In this document: in pieces, positions 23,926-32,760 of the stretch
Layout: every line of letters starts with the position of its first letter
Numbering within the stretch: position 1 is the stretch's first letter
Assembly (NCBI GenBank): GCA_002498375.1
Contig: DAHC01000006.1
Span: 1 to 56,631, forward strand
From: Methanocorpusculum sp. UBA424
GTDB lineage: Archaea; Halobacteriota; Methanomicrobia; Methanomicrobiales; Methanocorpusculaceae
DNA length: 56,631 nucleotides
Direction: 5' to 3'
The notes under the pieces: generated by a model
What the model saw: only the letters and a program-made list of their open reading frames with translations
The model's database searches: none
Told to the model about the DNA's origin: nothing
Made by a program: the position numbers and the translations under genes

Positions 23926-25631
23926 TACTGTGCCGGGATGATGAGGGATCTCTCGCCGGCCGGCATGAATTCGCGGATTGCTCCCTTGGCGAATTCTGCA
24001 CGCGGGTGGGCGAAGTCGAACTTCAGGGCCGGGTCTGCGAAACAGATCTTGATCAGCGGGGAGAGCGTCCATGCATCGCCGCGGCCGAAGTGGGCGGAGG
24101 CTGCAATAGCTGCGTATTCTCCCTGGTGACCGACGTTCATTGCATAGTTCGGGTAGTTCGGTCCACGGAACTCGCCGATACAGCCCTCGTCGGGTCTGAT
24201 GGAGAGTGAGTTTGCGGAACCGCACTGGTCCTGCAGATCGTAGCCGAAGAAACCAAGTCTGGACCATCCGTCTTTGTGGAGAAGCATGGACAGATACCAG
24301 CCGTTGAGACCGGCGTTGGAGTTTCCGGTTGCAATGGAAGTGGTGATACCGGATGCTGCTGCAAGAACTGCTGCACGCTGGGAACCGCCGAAGTGGTCTT
24401 CCATCATGGTCGGGAACTGTTCATACTGCTCCATACCGTAAAGGTTGACTTCGGTTGCGATGTCGTTGACAACTTCCTGGGTTGCTTTGACTTTGTCGTT
24501 CGGGTTCGGGTTCTTGAGGTCGACCTTGTACTTGTCGTGGATGTAGTCCATTCCGCTGTACACAAAGTCATCAAGGATGTTATCCGTGTATGCTGCAGTT
24601 GCGTACTGGGTGAAACCGACACCGCCGGACATATAGGATCCGAGCCAGATCTGGTCGAAGAGCATGGCGCCTGCTGCGACATTTTCCAGGGATGCTTTTG
24701 CCGGGTCGTTCGGGTTGACACGGTCTGCCTGGATCATATCGGAGAAGTTACCAAAGAGCATTCCTCCGGGCTCGTTCGGACCGCGTGCACGGCGGGCGGG
24801 CAGGTGGTGAGCCATGTTGATGACACCAGCGTGCTTTGCTGCAAAGGACAGGTCAGCGACTGCTGCTTCACCGGCGCACATACGGTATGCGGCAATGAAG
24901 GACATACCGATCTGCATGGCGGACCAGCGGGAGGTAGTTCCTCCATCGCAGGTACGGCCGACGATGGTCGGCATGTGAACGCACTGCCAGAGGGATTTGC
25001 CGACTGCTGCCTGAAGGGCCTCAGCCTGCTTTTTCGGGAAGAGCTTCTCGACGTCGATGACGAACTGGGGCTCAAGGTTGTCGGCGAGTTCCTGGTCACC
25101 AGTAAACACACGGACGTAACAGTCGTCGGTAAGTCCCGGGTGGGTCTCGACCATGTGTTCCTGAACGACGGCGCCTCCGGGCATTGCGTGGTTGACAACG
25201 TGGAGATACTCGTTGATGGTTTCAGGAGTAACTTCCTTGCCGAGACGCTTCTGCAGGGTCTGGTGGGCCATGTCCATGGACACGATTACGGTTCTGCGGA
25301 TATCATCCCACATCTGCTGCATGGCAGCATTGTTGACGAAGTGCAGGTCATCACCCTCAACGAAGGTTCCGGTGCCGGAGACTTCGTAGGTCATCAGCTG
25401 GCGCTGACCCATCGGGATACCGCCAAGGTGGCAGTGTTCCGGGTCGTACATGGAGATTCCACGTGCAGCTTCGATCTTCTTGTTCTCGGCCATGAACTCT
25501 CTCTTACGAGGAGACTGCTGGACGCCGTTAAACTTGTAGAACTCTGTCTGAACAGATGCAACGTCCTGTTTTGGGAACTTCTGCTTGAGTGCATCAAGGA
25601 AAAGTTTCTGGGTCTTTTCTACTTTTGCCAT
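23925..25631 (-). CDS. mcrA: Methyl-coenzyme M reductase alpha subunit
   Basis: The 568-aa protein is the catalytic subunit that releases methane from methyl-CoM and CoB with F430. By spacing to the Methanothermobacter enzyme, the sites of modified residues are all present: His267 (N-methyl-His), Arg281 (methyl-Arg, in LPARRARGPNEPGG), Gln418 (methyl-Gln), Gly463 (thioglycine), Asp468 (didehydro-Asp) and Cys470 (methyl-Cys) in GYDLQDQCG. Gln157 fits the axial F430 ligand. Start 25631 has GGAGG about ten bases upstream. It follows mcrG by five bases. Length is slightly above the usual 550. Confidence 0.98.
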   Translation of the reverse strand: MAKVEKTQKLFLDALKQKFPKQDVASVQTEFYKFNGVQQSPRKREFMAENKKIEAARGISMYDPEHCHLGGIPMGQRQLMTYEVSGTGTFVEGDDLHFVNNAAMQQMWDDIRRTVIVSMDMAHQTLQKRLGKEVTPETINEYLHVVNHAMPGGAVVQEHMVETHPGLTDDCYVRVFTGDQELADNLEPQFVIDVEKLFPKKQAEALQAAVGKSLWQCVHMPTIVGRTCDGGTTSRWSAMQIGMSFIAAYRMCAGEAAVADLSFAAKHAGVINMAHHLPARRARGPNEPGGMLFGNFSDMIQADRVNPNDPAKASLENVAAGAMLFDQIWLGSYMSGGVGFTQYATAAYTDNILDDFVYSGMDYIHDKYKVDLKNPNPNDKVKATQEVVNDIATEVNLYGMEQYEQFPTMMEDHFGGSQRAAVLAAASGITTSIATGNSNAGLNGWYLSMLLHKDGWSRLGFFGYDLQDQCGSANSLSIRPDEGCIGEFRGPNYPNYAMNVGHQGEYAAIAASAHFGRGDAWTLSPLIKICFADPALKFDFAHPRAEFAKGAIREFMPAGERSLIIPAQ

Positions 25632-25636
25632 ATTAC

Positions 25637-26401
25637 TCAGGCCTCCTTGGGCATGAATCCGTATTTGGTACGGAGGGCGTGGATACGCTGAACGTATGCA
25701 ACATATTCACTGTCAGAACGGAATGAGGTTCCGACAAGGGAGTGGAACATCGGGGTGTTCTCTTTCAGCCAGGCTGCATCCATCGGTTTACCGACAGCGA
25801 CCTTGCGGTCGAGAGGTACTGCTACCTGATCTTTGACGTACTTTACAACACCGTCGGTGTCGAGAATACATCTCTGAACTGCATCGAACATCATACCGTT
25901 CTCTGCGAGACGGAGTGAGTGTCCATGCACGGTTGCACCGCGGATACCGACAGTTGCCGGGTCAAAGAGGCTGCTCTCGACAAGTTCGCGTGCGTATCCT
26001 TCAAGGTCACGCTCGCGGCACTCGACGATCTGACGGCCGGAGAGAGTTCCCGGGTCGATACCACGGTAGCGGTACATCTCGAGATAGGTTCTCTGGTAAG
26101 GCTGACAGGGTGCGTTCAGCATAGAGTCAGCGAACTGAATGTATCTGACACGGTCACCGGCTTTTGCGCCTTCGGTCGGCTGAACGATCTTGCGGATCGG
26201 ACAGTCGGGTTCTCCCTGCTCTGCGAGTGGGGGGTGTGCCGACGGGTATGCCTGTCCTGGTGCACGGTGTCCCATGATAAGGACAAGGTCCTCATCGGTA
26301 ATGTTGCGAATCTTATCGAGCTTTACGTTCGGGTTCATCTGATTGCGACGAACTTCCGCGACGCGGGAAGTTCCCGGCCCGTATTGTGGTGTATATGCCA
26401 T
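25637..26401 (-). CDS. mcrG: Methyl-coenzyme M reductase gamma subunit
   Basis: A 254-aa protein of standard McrG length. Motifs include MAYTPQYGPGTSRVAEVRR at the start, VLIMGHRAPGQAYPSAHPPL, YIQFADSMLNAPCQPYQRT and GIRGATVHGHSLRLAENG. It is part of the alpha2-beta2-gamma2 complex and helps form the two active-site channels. It follows mcrB directly with a 44-base gap, without the mcrD and mcrC genes that separate B from G in many methanogens. Confidence 0.97.
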   Translation of the reverse strand: MAYTPQYGPGTSRVAEVRRNQMNPNVKLDKIRNITDEDLVLIMGHRAPGQAYPSAHPPLAEQGEPDCPIRKIVQPTEGAKAGDRVRYIQFADSMLNAPCQPYQRTYLEMYRYRGIDPGTLSGRQIVECRERDLEGYARELVESSLFDPATVGIRGATVHGHSLRLAENGMMFDAVQRCILDTDGVVKYVKDQVAVPLDRKVAVGKPMDAAWLKENTPMFHSLVGTSFRSDSEYVAYVQRIHALRTKYGFMPKEA

Positions 26402-26445
26402 TTTTATGTTCCTTCGTGATTGTTTTGGTTATTCACGGATGAAAG

Positions 26446-27759
26446 TTATGCAACTTTTGCAATTGCCTGGATCGGGTGTGCAAACTCTTCGATCTGACCG
26501 TAGGTCTCACCGTAGATCTTTGCGGTTCCTTCGGGAGAGAACATCTGAGTACCTGCATCAAGTGCACATGCTGCAACTGCACAGGGCATTGCGACACCTG
26601 CTGCGTGACGGGTAACGACGTGGTTTCCGTTGAAGATACCCGGTCCTCCTCCACCGTAGATGGAGTGGCTGAAGAAGGAGAAACCGACACCGGCTCCCAT
26701 AACTCTTCCAAAGTCGGATCCCGGAAGTCCGGTTTCGTGCTCAAGAAGGTCGTTGAAGTAGAGTAAGGTGGAGGATGCTGCCTGTGCCATTCTTCCTGCT
26801 CCTGCGTTGACCATGGTTGCGGCGAGGGTACCGGCGGATGCATAGGCGTTCCAGAGCATCGGGTCCTTGGTCTCGTAGGGCTTGAAGTAACCGCCTGGGG
26901 CTGCTGCTGCCTGAGTGATGACTTTGTCTTCCATTGCACGCTCGACTAAGGACTGGACAACAGTACCGACAGTACCGGTCTGGCCGTTCGCTTTTACAAG
27001 ATCGTAGACGATGTTGTTTGCGTTAAGACCCTGGTAGGCAAAGAGTAAGAGCTGGGCACGCTCGAATGGACCGATTGCGTTACCCATCTCAAACTGACCT
27101 GCATGCTCGAAGGTGGATGCGAGGGCTGCACCCTGCATTGCGTTTCTGTGGGTCATCATTACGGTCTGGTTTGCCGGAATGTTACGAAGTGCGTATCCGA
27201 GAGACTCGTTGTTCTGGGGGATGGACATGATCATAGAACATGCTCCGCCTGCGAGATCCATCGTGACCGGATAGGTACCGAATGCTGCTGCTTTGACGGT
27301 GTTTGCGTTGAACATGTCAACGTTGAACTGCTCGACAACTGCATAGGTGGTTGCTGCTGCGACAGAGGTCAGAGCTGCATCGTAGGTTGCGGCTGCTGCG
27401 ATACGTGCAGAGGGGACTTTGACGAGCAGGAGTTTTCCACCGTTGAAGCGTTTGATCTCAGTGTCGTCGCCTTCTTCAACAGAGACGTACTCTTTGATCT
27501 TTGCTTCGATTGCGTCGATGTTTCCAAGGATATCAAGGTCAAGTTCGCGTCCGAGGATCTGCTGGTGCTTGCCGATCTTACCCGACTTCAGACCATCCTG
27601 CATGCCGCCGAGGTTGACTGCAACAGAACGTTTCGTGTCGTCAATAATTTTCTTGACTGCCGGGTTTACAAGCGGGCTGATCCGCTCAAGGGATATATTA
27701 CTCCGTAAGAGTTTACCATAGTCATCATATAAATCGATGACATCCTTGTATTTTGCCAT
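26446..27759 (-). CDS. mcrB: Methyl-coenzyme M reductase beta subunit
   Basis: A 437-aa protein with McrB blocks KYKDVIDLYDDYGKLL at the N-terminus, FGTYPVTMDLAGGACSMIMS, QGLNANNIVYDLVKANG, and near the C-terminus GFSFFSHSIYGGGGPGIFNGNHVVTRHAAGV split into SHSIYGGGGPGIFNGNH and VVTRH, which lines the CoB channel. The ATG at 27759 is chosen because the family begins MAKYKD and CAGGT lies upstream. It is the first gene of the operon. Confidence 0.97.
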   Translation of the reverse strand: MAKYKDVIDLYDDYGKLLRSNISLERISPLVNPAVKKIIDDTKRSVAVNLGGMQDGLKSGKIGKHQQILGRELDLDILGNIDAIEAKIKEYVSVEEGDDTEIKRFNGGKLLLVKVPSARIAAAATYDAALTSVAAATTYAVVEQFNVDMFNANTVKAAAFGTYPVTMDLAGGACSMIMSIPQNNESLGYALRNIPANQTVMMTHRNAMQGAALASTFEHAGQFEMGNAIGPFERAQLLLFAYQGLNANNIVYDLVKANGQTGTVGTVVQSLVERAMEDKVITQAAAAPGGYFKPYETKDPMLWNAYASAGTLAATMVNAGAGRMAQAASSTLLYFNDLLEHETGLPGSDFGRVMGAGVGFSFFSHSIYGGGGPGIFNGNHVVTRHAAGVAMPCAVAACALDAGTQMFSPEGTAKIYGETYGQIEEFAHPIQAIAKVA

Positions 27760-27811
27760 AATGTTTACCTGTTTTTCTTCATGCAAATCGCATGCTTTTT
27801 ACCGAACGGAG

Positions 27812-27823
27812 TTTTATTTAATA
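27812..27823 (-). promoter_or_regulatory. Candidate TATA box of the mcr operon
   Basis: On the minus strand TATTAAATAAAA ends about 55 bases before the mcrB ATG, predicting a start of transcription near 27792 and a leader of about 33 bases. A second AT-rich block at 27885-27920 could instead hold the promoter with a longer leader. Confidence 0.4.
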
Positions 27824-27984
27824 GGACAAAATCTGTTCCAAGGAGGTTGGACAGACTTATTTTACTAACATAGTTAATTAACACGAAATACTATTAATTA
27901 ATATATTAGTTATAAAATAATCTCCAGTTCTCCATATTTGTTTTTTGTTAAATGATTTATATGTTGCTTTATTGGTCAAACGTA

Positions 27985-28009
27985 CCTCAATATGAGCATT
28001 TTATTGAGG
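27985..28009. promoter_or_regulatory. Inverted repeat in the mcr upstream region
   Basis: CCTCAATA (27985-27992) and TATTGAGG (28002-28009) form a perfect 8-bp dyad with a nine-base loop. It lies about 225 bases upstream of mcrB in a 745-base gene-free stretch (27760-28504). It could be an operator or a hairpin in an RNA started from the ATTTATATG at about 27954. Confidence 0.4.
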
Positions 28010-28045
28010 GGAGATTAGGAACATACTGAAAATCGAATCTGATTA

Positions 28046-28275
28046 ATTTATATCAAATAAAGTGATACGATTAATTACAGAAATGTTACAAAATGGCTGG
28101 CTCTAAACTTCCTGCCAGATGTCTTGGTCCCGTGATAAGGGACATAATTCATGCGGCCGGTATAGATGATTCTCCATAGAATATGTCACGTCCCCTCTCG
28201 ACTTCATGCCGGCCTTGTGATTTTTTAGCGGCAAAAATGTATATTTCTGGTAATGCTGGAATATTTCCAGCTTTT
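28046..28275 (+). ncRNA. Possible noncoding transcript between mcr and the metal ATPase
   Basis: ATTTATATCAAAT at 28046-28058 is identical to the cbiM promoter core at 8535, but no credible gene follows. A hairpin GTCCC/GGGAC (28127-28131, 28139-28143) lies in the expected transcript, and a run of seven T occurs at 28269-28275. Reading frames here have no protein-like features. This is a guess from promoter plus T-run only. Confidence 0.25.
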
Positions 28276-28504
28276 TTTGGATATTACTGTAAATGTGGAT
28301 AACGGGAGATTTCCACACAAATGAGTAAAATTTTCGCGCATGCGCAGTACATGATTCGTAAATCGGCCCAGATCCAGAAAAAATGGAGGACACCCGTATG
28401 CGCTCTTTGTCCGGTCGTGACGGGAAAGACCCCGCCGCGCCGGAAATATGCAGATACATCGCAACATGTCTGGAATCACGCTGACGATGCGCACGATTTC
28501 ATCA

Positions 28505-30385
28505 TCATCTGATTTTCAGCGTTCTCATCGCGTTCAGTATCGCGATGACGGCCACTCCCACATCTGCAAACACTGCTTCCCACATATTCGCAATTCCCAG
28601 TGCGGCCAGGATCAGCACGAAAAATTTCACGCCAAGGGCGAACACGATGTTCTGGAATACGATATGCATTGTCCTCTGTGAGAGATGTACTGCAGATAGG
28701 ATTTTCATTGGATCATCATCCATCAGGACAACATCTGCAGCTTCGATCGCCGCATCGGATCCAAGTGACCCCATCGCAATACCTAGATCGGCACGCATAA
28801 TGACCGGAGCATCATTGATGCCGTCTCCAACGAATGCCGCCGTTCTTCCTGACCGCTGTTCTGCCAGAATTTTTTCCATTGCCGCGACTTTATCCTGAGG
28901 GAGGAGCGACGCATAATACTCGTCGATTCCCAGCTTGCCGGAAATTGAGGCCGCTGCAGATGGAGAATCCCCGGTAAGCATAACGATTCGGTGAATGCCG
29001 CGTTTTTTCAGTTCGGCCACTGTCTGAACGGCTGTGGGTTTGACTGTGTCGGCAAGCCTTACCCATCCGGCATATTTTCCATCAACGGCAACATGAATCA
29101 CTGATCCTGCCTCGGAAACATCGTCTGTGCAGATCCCCAACCCTTGCAGAAATCCCGTGTTTCCAACCGCAATCCGTCGGCCGCGATATGCAGCCTTAAC
29201 ACCATGACCTGCACACTCGTAAACATCCGTCAGATCACCGGTATGGACAGGCTGCTGATATGCGGCCCGTAAAGAAACGGCAATCGGATGGCTGCTGTAG
29301 GCTTCGGCATGTGCGGCAATTTCCAGCAGTTCCCTCTCCGGCATACCGATAGGATGTATCTCAGTTACGGAAAAACTCCCGTTGGTAAGAGTGCCTGTTT
29401 TATCAAAGACGATCGTATCAATTTTCGACAAAGCTTCCAGATAACTGCTTCCCTTTATCAGTATCCCGGACCTGGAAGCCCCCCCGATCCCGCCAAAAAA
29501 ACTGAGCGGGATCGAGATAACGAGAGCGCACGGACAGGAGACAACGAGAAAGATCAAGGCTCTCTCTATCCAGATGGTAAACGGCTCGGCGAAAATCAAC
29601 GGAGGTATCACGGAAAGAATCACTGCAGCAAGGACGACAGCGGGTGTGTAATACCGGGAAAATCTTGTGATGAACTGCTCGGTTTTGGCTTTTTTGCCAG
29701 CTGCACTCTCCACCAGCTCAAGAATACGGGTGACGGTGGATTCGCTCAGAGGCTTTGCTACCCGGACATGAAGCACGCCGCTAACGTTGATACATCCGCT
29801 GATCACCTGATCGCCGACCCCGACATTGCGGAGCAGGGATTCTCCGGTGAGCGAAGCTGTATCCAGATCCGACGACCCTGCGATCACCACACCATCGACC
29901 GGGACCCGGTCTCCTGCTTTGATCACGATATGATCTCCGGCCTGCAGGATGCTTGGATCAACGGAAGTGATCGCCCCATCCTGCTCGATATATGCATGGT
30001 CCGGACTGATATCCATCAGGTCTGCGATCGATCTGCGGGATTTTTCCACCGCATAACTCTGAAACAGTTCTCCGATCTGATAAAAAAGCATCACGGCAAC
30101 GGCCTCCGGATACTCTCCAAGGAAAAATGCCCCGATCGTCGCGATCGACATCAGAAAATGTTCGTCGAACACATTTCCGTGGATAATATTTTTGCCGGCA
30201 CGCAGAAGAACATCCCCGCCGATCACAAGATAAACGGCAAGATACAGCACAAACTCGGCATACTGCGAGTAGGATTCGGGAAAGACCCCGATTGCTGAGA
30301 GAAAAACGGCGATCGCAAAGAAAACCGATGCTGCGATGATCCGGTAGAGGGATCGGCGCTGTTTTTTTGTTAGGGTAATAGTCAT
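28505..30385 (-). CDS. Heavy-metal P1B-type ATPase (Zn/Cd/Pb type)
   Basis: A 626-aa metal pump. It has the transmembrane CPC motif (residues 284-286), the phosphorylation Asp328 in DKTGTLT, the TGES actuator motif near residue 180, HP near SSHPIAVSL, and GDGINDAPVI. CPC with this pattern suits Zn/Cd/Pb exporters. The usual N-terminal HMA domain is missing; instead a separate HMA protein is encoded 12 bases upstream. It exports toxic metal from the cytoplasm. Confidence 0.92.
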   Translation of the reverse strand: MTITLTKKQRRSLYRIIAASVFFAIAVFLSAIGVFPESYSQYAEFVLYLAVYLVIGGDVLLRAGKNIIHGNVFDEHFLMSIATIGAFFLGEYPEAVAVMLFYQIGELFQSYAVEKSRRSIADLMDISPDHAYIEQDGAITSVDPSILQAGDHIVIKAGDRVPVDGVVIAGSSDLDTASLTGESLLRNVGVGDQVISGCINVSGVLHVRVAKPLSESTVTRILELVESAAGKKAKTEQFITRFSRYYTPAVVLAAVILSVIPPLIFAEPFTIWIERALIFLVVSCPCALVISIPLSFFGGIGGASRSGILIKGSSYLEALSKIDTIVFDKTGTLTNGSFSVTEIHPIGMPERELLEIAAHAEAYSSHPIAVSLRAAYQQPVHTGDLTDVYECAGHGVKAAYRGRRIAVGNTGFLQGLGICTDDVSEAGSVIHVAVDGKYAGWVRLADTVKPTAVQTVAELKKRGIHRIVMLTGDSPSAAASISGKLGIDEYYASLLPQDKVAAMEKILAEQRSGRTAAFVGDGINDAPVIMRADLGIAMGSLGSDAAIEAADVVLMDDDPMKILSAVHLSQRTMHIVFQNIVFALGVKFFVLILAALGIANMWEAVFADVGVAVIAILNAMRTLKIR

Positions 30386-30397
30386 AGAACGGGTTCG

Positions 30398-30616
30398 TTA
30401 CTCCTTGATGAAACAGTCCGGCTCAACCCGTCGGCAGATGACCGCAGCTTCTTTGAGGATATCGGGAAAACGTCCCTCATCCGCGTCAATAACAAGCCGT
30501 CTGGTCATGAAACTGATACTCGCCTCATGAACGCCCTCGATCTTTCTTATCCCGTTTTCCATAACTGCTGCACAGTGTGCGCAGTCAAGATTTTCCAGTT
30601 TGAAACTCTTTTTCAT
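30398..30616 (-). CDS. Stand-alone HMA metal-binding protein
   Basis: A 72-aa heavy-metal-associated domain with LENLDCAHCAAVMENG; Cys12 and Cys15 bind the metal. The ATG at 30616 has GGAG six bases upstream; the frame remains open for six more codons. It is translated just before the P-type ATPase that lacks this domain, so it likely acts as its detached metal-binding domain or chaperone. Confidence 0.85.
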   Translation of the reverse strand: MKKSFKLENLDCAHCAAVMENGIRKIEGVHEASISFMTRRLVIDADEGRFPDILKEAAVICRRVEPDCFIKE

Positions 30617-30787
30617 AACAGTCTCCAAATACATCTCTTCATTGGATTTCAGGAAACATTAAGCAAAAAGTGAGTCGGAAAACAGGTAGTTTCCTGCAGG
30701 AAACTGCACATAGGGATCAAATCTGCCTACTTCGGCAATGTGCTGATTATTTATAGATAAAACTCAAACCATGTGAACGATTCTCAT

Positions 30788-30896
30788 GGACGTAGAACGC
30801 ACGAGTAACTCATGCGGCATTCTATCTACGTTCCACGTTTTCTTTTTCTTCTTTAGATAGGAGAACCACCGTTACGTTCGCGTATCATGGTTCTCC
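30788..30896 (+). ncRNA. Structured leader or small RNA upstream of the SSS symporter
   Basis: Two strong hairpins lie in a gene-free gap. The first pairs GGACGTAGA (30788-30796) with TCTACGTTCC (30825-30834), with an inner GAG/CTC stem, and is followed by a T-rich stretch (30838-30853). The second is a perfect 9-bp stem GGAGAACCA (30860-30868) and TGGTTCTCC (30888-30896), with an inner TACG-TTCG-CGTA mini-hairpin. TTTATAG at about 30750 could be its TATA box. It does not match any riboswitch I know. Confidence 0.45.
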
Positions 30897-30964
30897 GCTT
30901 GATCTGATACAAAGACCGTATGGTGTCGAAAACGCCGGAATCACCCAGAATTTGGTGAATCTCT

Positions 30965-31093
30965 ATGTTAGGCATCAGTGACCCGTGGGTATGGATGACA
31001 TACCTCATCTGCTTGATAGCGCTGCTATTCTGCGGAATCTACGGATACATAAATTGGAACAAGGACAGTGATGATGATGACGGTCAGCACTGA
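30965..31093 (+). CDS. SSS symporter small accessory protein
   Basis: A 42-aa protein beginning MLGISDPWVWMTYLICL, with one transmembrane helix and a tail INWNKDSDDDDGQH. This pattern (xGISDPxVWxxYLxC...YGxxNWN) is that of the small accessory proteins encoded just before sodium:solute symporters. GGTG lies about eight bases upstream of the ATG. It overlaps the symporter start by 23 bases, so translation is coupled. It is short enough to be missed by usual gene finders. Confidence 0.8.
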   Translation: MLGISDPWVWMTYLICLIALLFCGIYGYINWNKDSDDDDGQH

Positions 31094-32651
31094 GCTAACG
31101 ATCGTCATCGTCGCATTTTATCTTGTGATGATTATAGGTATCGGCTATTACGGATATAGACGAACAAAAAAAGTAGAAGACTACATGGTTGCCGGGCGAA
31201 ATACGCATCCAGTCATTATCGCTCTATCCTATGGGGCCACCTTCATCAGCACATCCGCCATTATCGGTTTTGGCGGGACGTCTGCTCAATACGGTATGAG
31301 TCTGATGTGGCTGACCGTATTGTGTATCGTGGTCGGAGTGATCATCGCGTTCATCTTCATGGGAAAACGGATCAGAAGGATCGGAAAAGATCTTGGAGCA
31401 CTGACCTATCCCGAACTCCTCGGCAAGATGTACGGATCGAAGAAGATCATCTATGCAACCGGCCTGATCTTCGTTGCAGCAATGCCTCTGTATACTGCAG
31501 CCGTACTGATAGGCGGGGCACGTTTCATTGAAACGACTCTGGGTATCCCGTATATGACAGCCCTGCTCGGTTTTGCCGGAGTTGTTGCGTTGTATGTCGT
31601 CATAGGCGGTCTGATGGCCGTCATGTACACCGATGCGGTCCAGGGAGCGATCATGCTCGTCGGTATGGGTGTTCTGCTTGTGCTGACCTACATCTATCTT
31701 GGAGGCGTGACAGCGGCGAACAGTGCACTTGACTCAATGGGATCTCTCGTTCCAAGCACACTCTCCTCAATGGGTATGACCGGGTGGACCTCCATGCCGG
31801 AGTTCGGATCTCCGATCTGGATGACTGTCGTGACAACGCTCGTTCTCGGTGTGGGAGTGGGCGTCCTTGCTCAGCCTCAGCTTGCGGTAAGATTCATGAC
31901 AGCAAAAGACGGCAAATCGCTGAACCGGGCGATCCCTATCGGCGCTCTCTTCATCGTGATGATGACAGGAGTAGCGTTCACAGTCGGACCGCTGACCAAT
32001 GTGTATTTCATGGATACAGTTGGGATGCTCGCAATCGATGCTGCCGGCGGAAATGCAGATCTGATCATTCCGATGTACATCAACTCGGCAATGCCGGAAT
32101 TATTTGTTATCATCTTCATGCTCACGCTGCTTTCGGCCGCCATGTCGACCTTATCATCCCTCCTGCATACCATGGGGACCACGCTTGGAGGGGATATCTT
32201 TGCAAGGATGAAGGGTATTCGCTACTCTATCAGGGCAAATCAGATAGGTATCATAGTCATGATGATCGTCAGTATCATTCTCGCTGTAATGATGCCGGGA
32301 AGTATCATTGCCCGAGCGACTGCAATGTTCATGGGTCTGTGCACTGCAGCCCTTCTGCCGGCTTTCGTTCACGGGATCACCTCAAAAACCCCGTCCTATC
32401 TTGCTGCAAAATGGAGTATGGCTGTTGGTGCCGGAGGCTGGCTTCTCTGGGCGGTTTTCTGTCACACAGCCGAGTCAAAGATGCTTGGGATCTGTCATGC
32501 TCTGTTCGGTGTCGATTCTCTGGTAAGTTCTCCCTGGAGCTATCTCGACCCGCTGGTCGTCGGAGTCGTCCTCTCGGTCACCGTGCTTCTTGTCCTGATT
32601 CCTATGGACAAGCATAAGATAACGCACGAGGATCAGATGAGTTTGAAATAA
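31071..32651 (+). CDS. Sodium:solute symporter (SSS family)
   Basis: A 526-aa transporter with about 13 helices. It starts near TVSTELTIVIVAFYLVMIIGIGYYGYRRTKK and has SSS features: GYRRTKKVEDYMVAGR, YGATFISTSAIIGFGG near residue 56, TYPELLGKMYGSKK, YTDAVQGAIMLVGM and the AMSTLSSLLHTMGT sodium-site region. The substrate (proline, pantothenate, acetate or other) is not clear. Of several ATG codons in a row, 31071 has AAGGA five bases upstream. It follows the 42-aa accessory gene and the structured leader. Confidence 0.88.
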   Translation: MMMTVSTELTIVIVAFYLVMIIGIGYYGYRRTKKVEDYMVAGRNTHPVIIALSYGATFISTSAIIGFGGTSAQYGMSLMWLTVLCIVVGVIIAFIFMGKRIRRIGKDLGALTYPELLGKMYGSKKIIYATGLIFVAAMPLYTAAVLIGGARFIETTLGIPYMTALLGFAGVVALYVVIGGLMAVMYTDAVQGAIMLVGMGVLLVLTYIYLGGVTAANSALDSMGSLVPSTLSSMGMTGWTSMPEFGSPIWMTVVTTLVLGVGVGVLAQPQLAVRFMTAKDGKSLNRAIPIGALFIVMMTGVAFTVGPLTNVYFMDTVGMLAIDAAGGNADLIIPMYINSAMPELFVIIFMLTLLSAAMSTLSSLLHTMGTTLGGDIFARMKGIRYSIRANQIGIIVMMIVSIILAVMMPGSIIARATAMFMGLCTAALLPAFVHGITSKTPSYLAAKWSMAVGAGGWLLWAVFCHTAESKMLGICHALFGVDSLVSSPWSYLDPLVVGVVLSVTVLLVLIPMDKHKITHEDQMSLK

Positions 32652-32760
32652 ATCCTCCCTTTTTTTATCATGGCTTATGCTGAAAGCCCTGTATTTCTTG
32701 AGGAAAAATATCAGCATCACGTTAGGGATTGCTGAGACTAAATTAAAAAAAGAGAAAGGA

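Noticed and set aside
24276..25691. 471-codon open frame on the plus strand opposite mcrA
   Set aside because: It is exactly antisense to mcrA, whose motifs are clear. Its Val/Gly/Cys-rich product arises from mcrA codon bias on the other strand. No ribosome site or known motif.
28103..28459. 118-codon minus-strand frame in the mcr upstream gap
   Set aside because: No ribosome site and no protein-like composition; other frames are open over similar lengths there.
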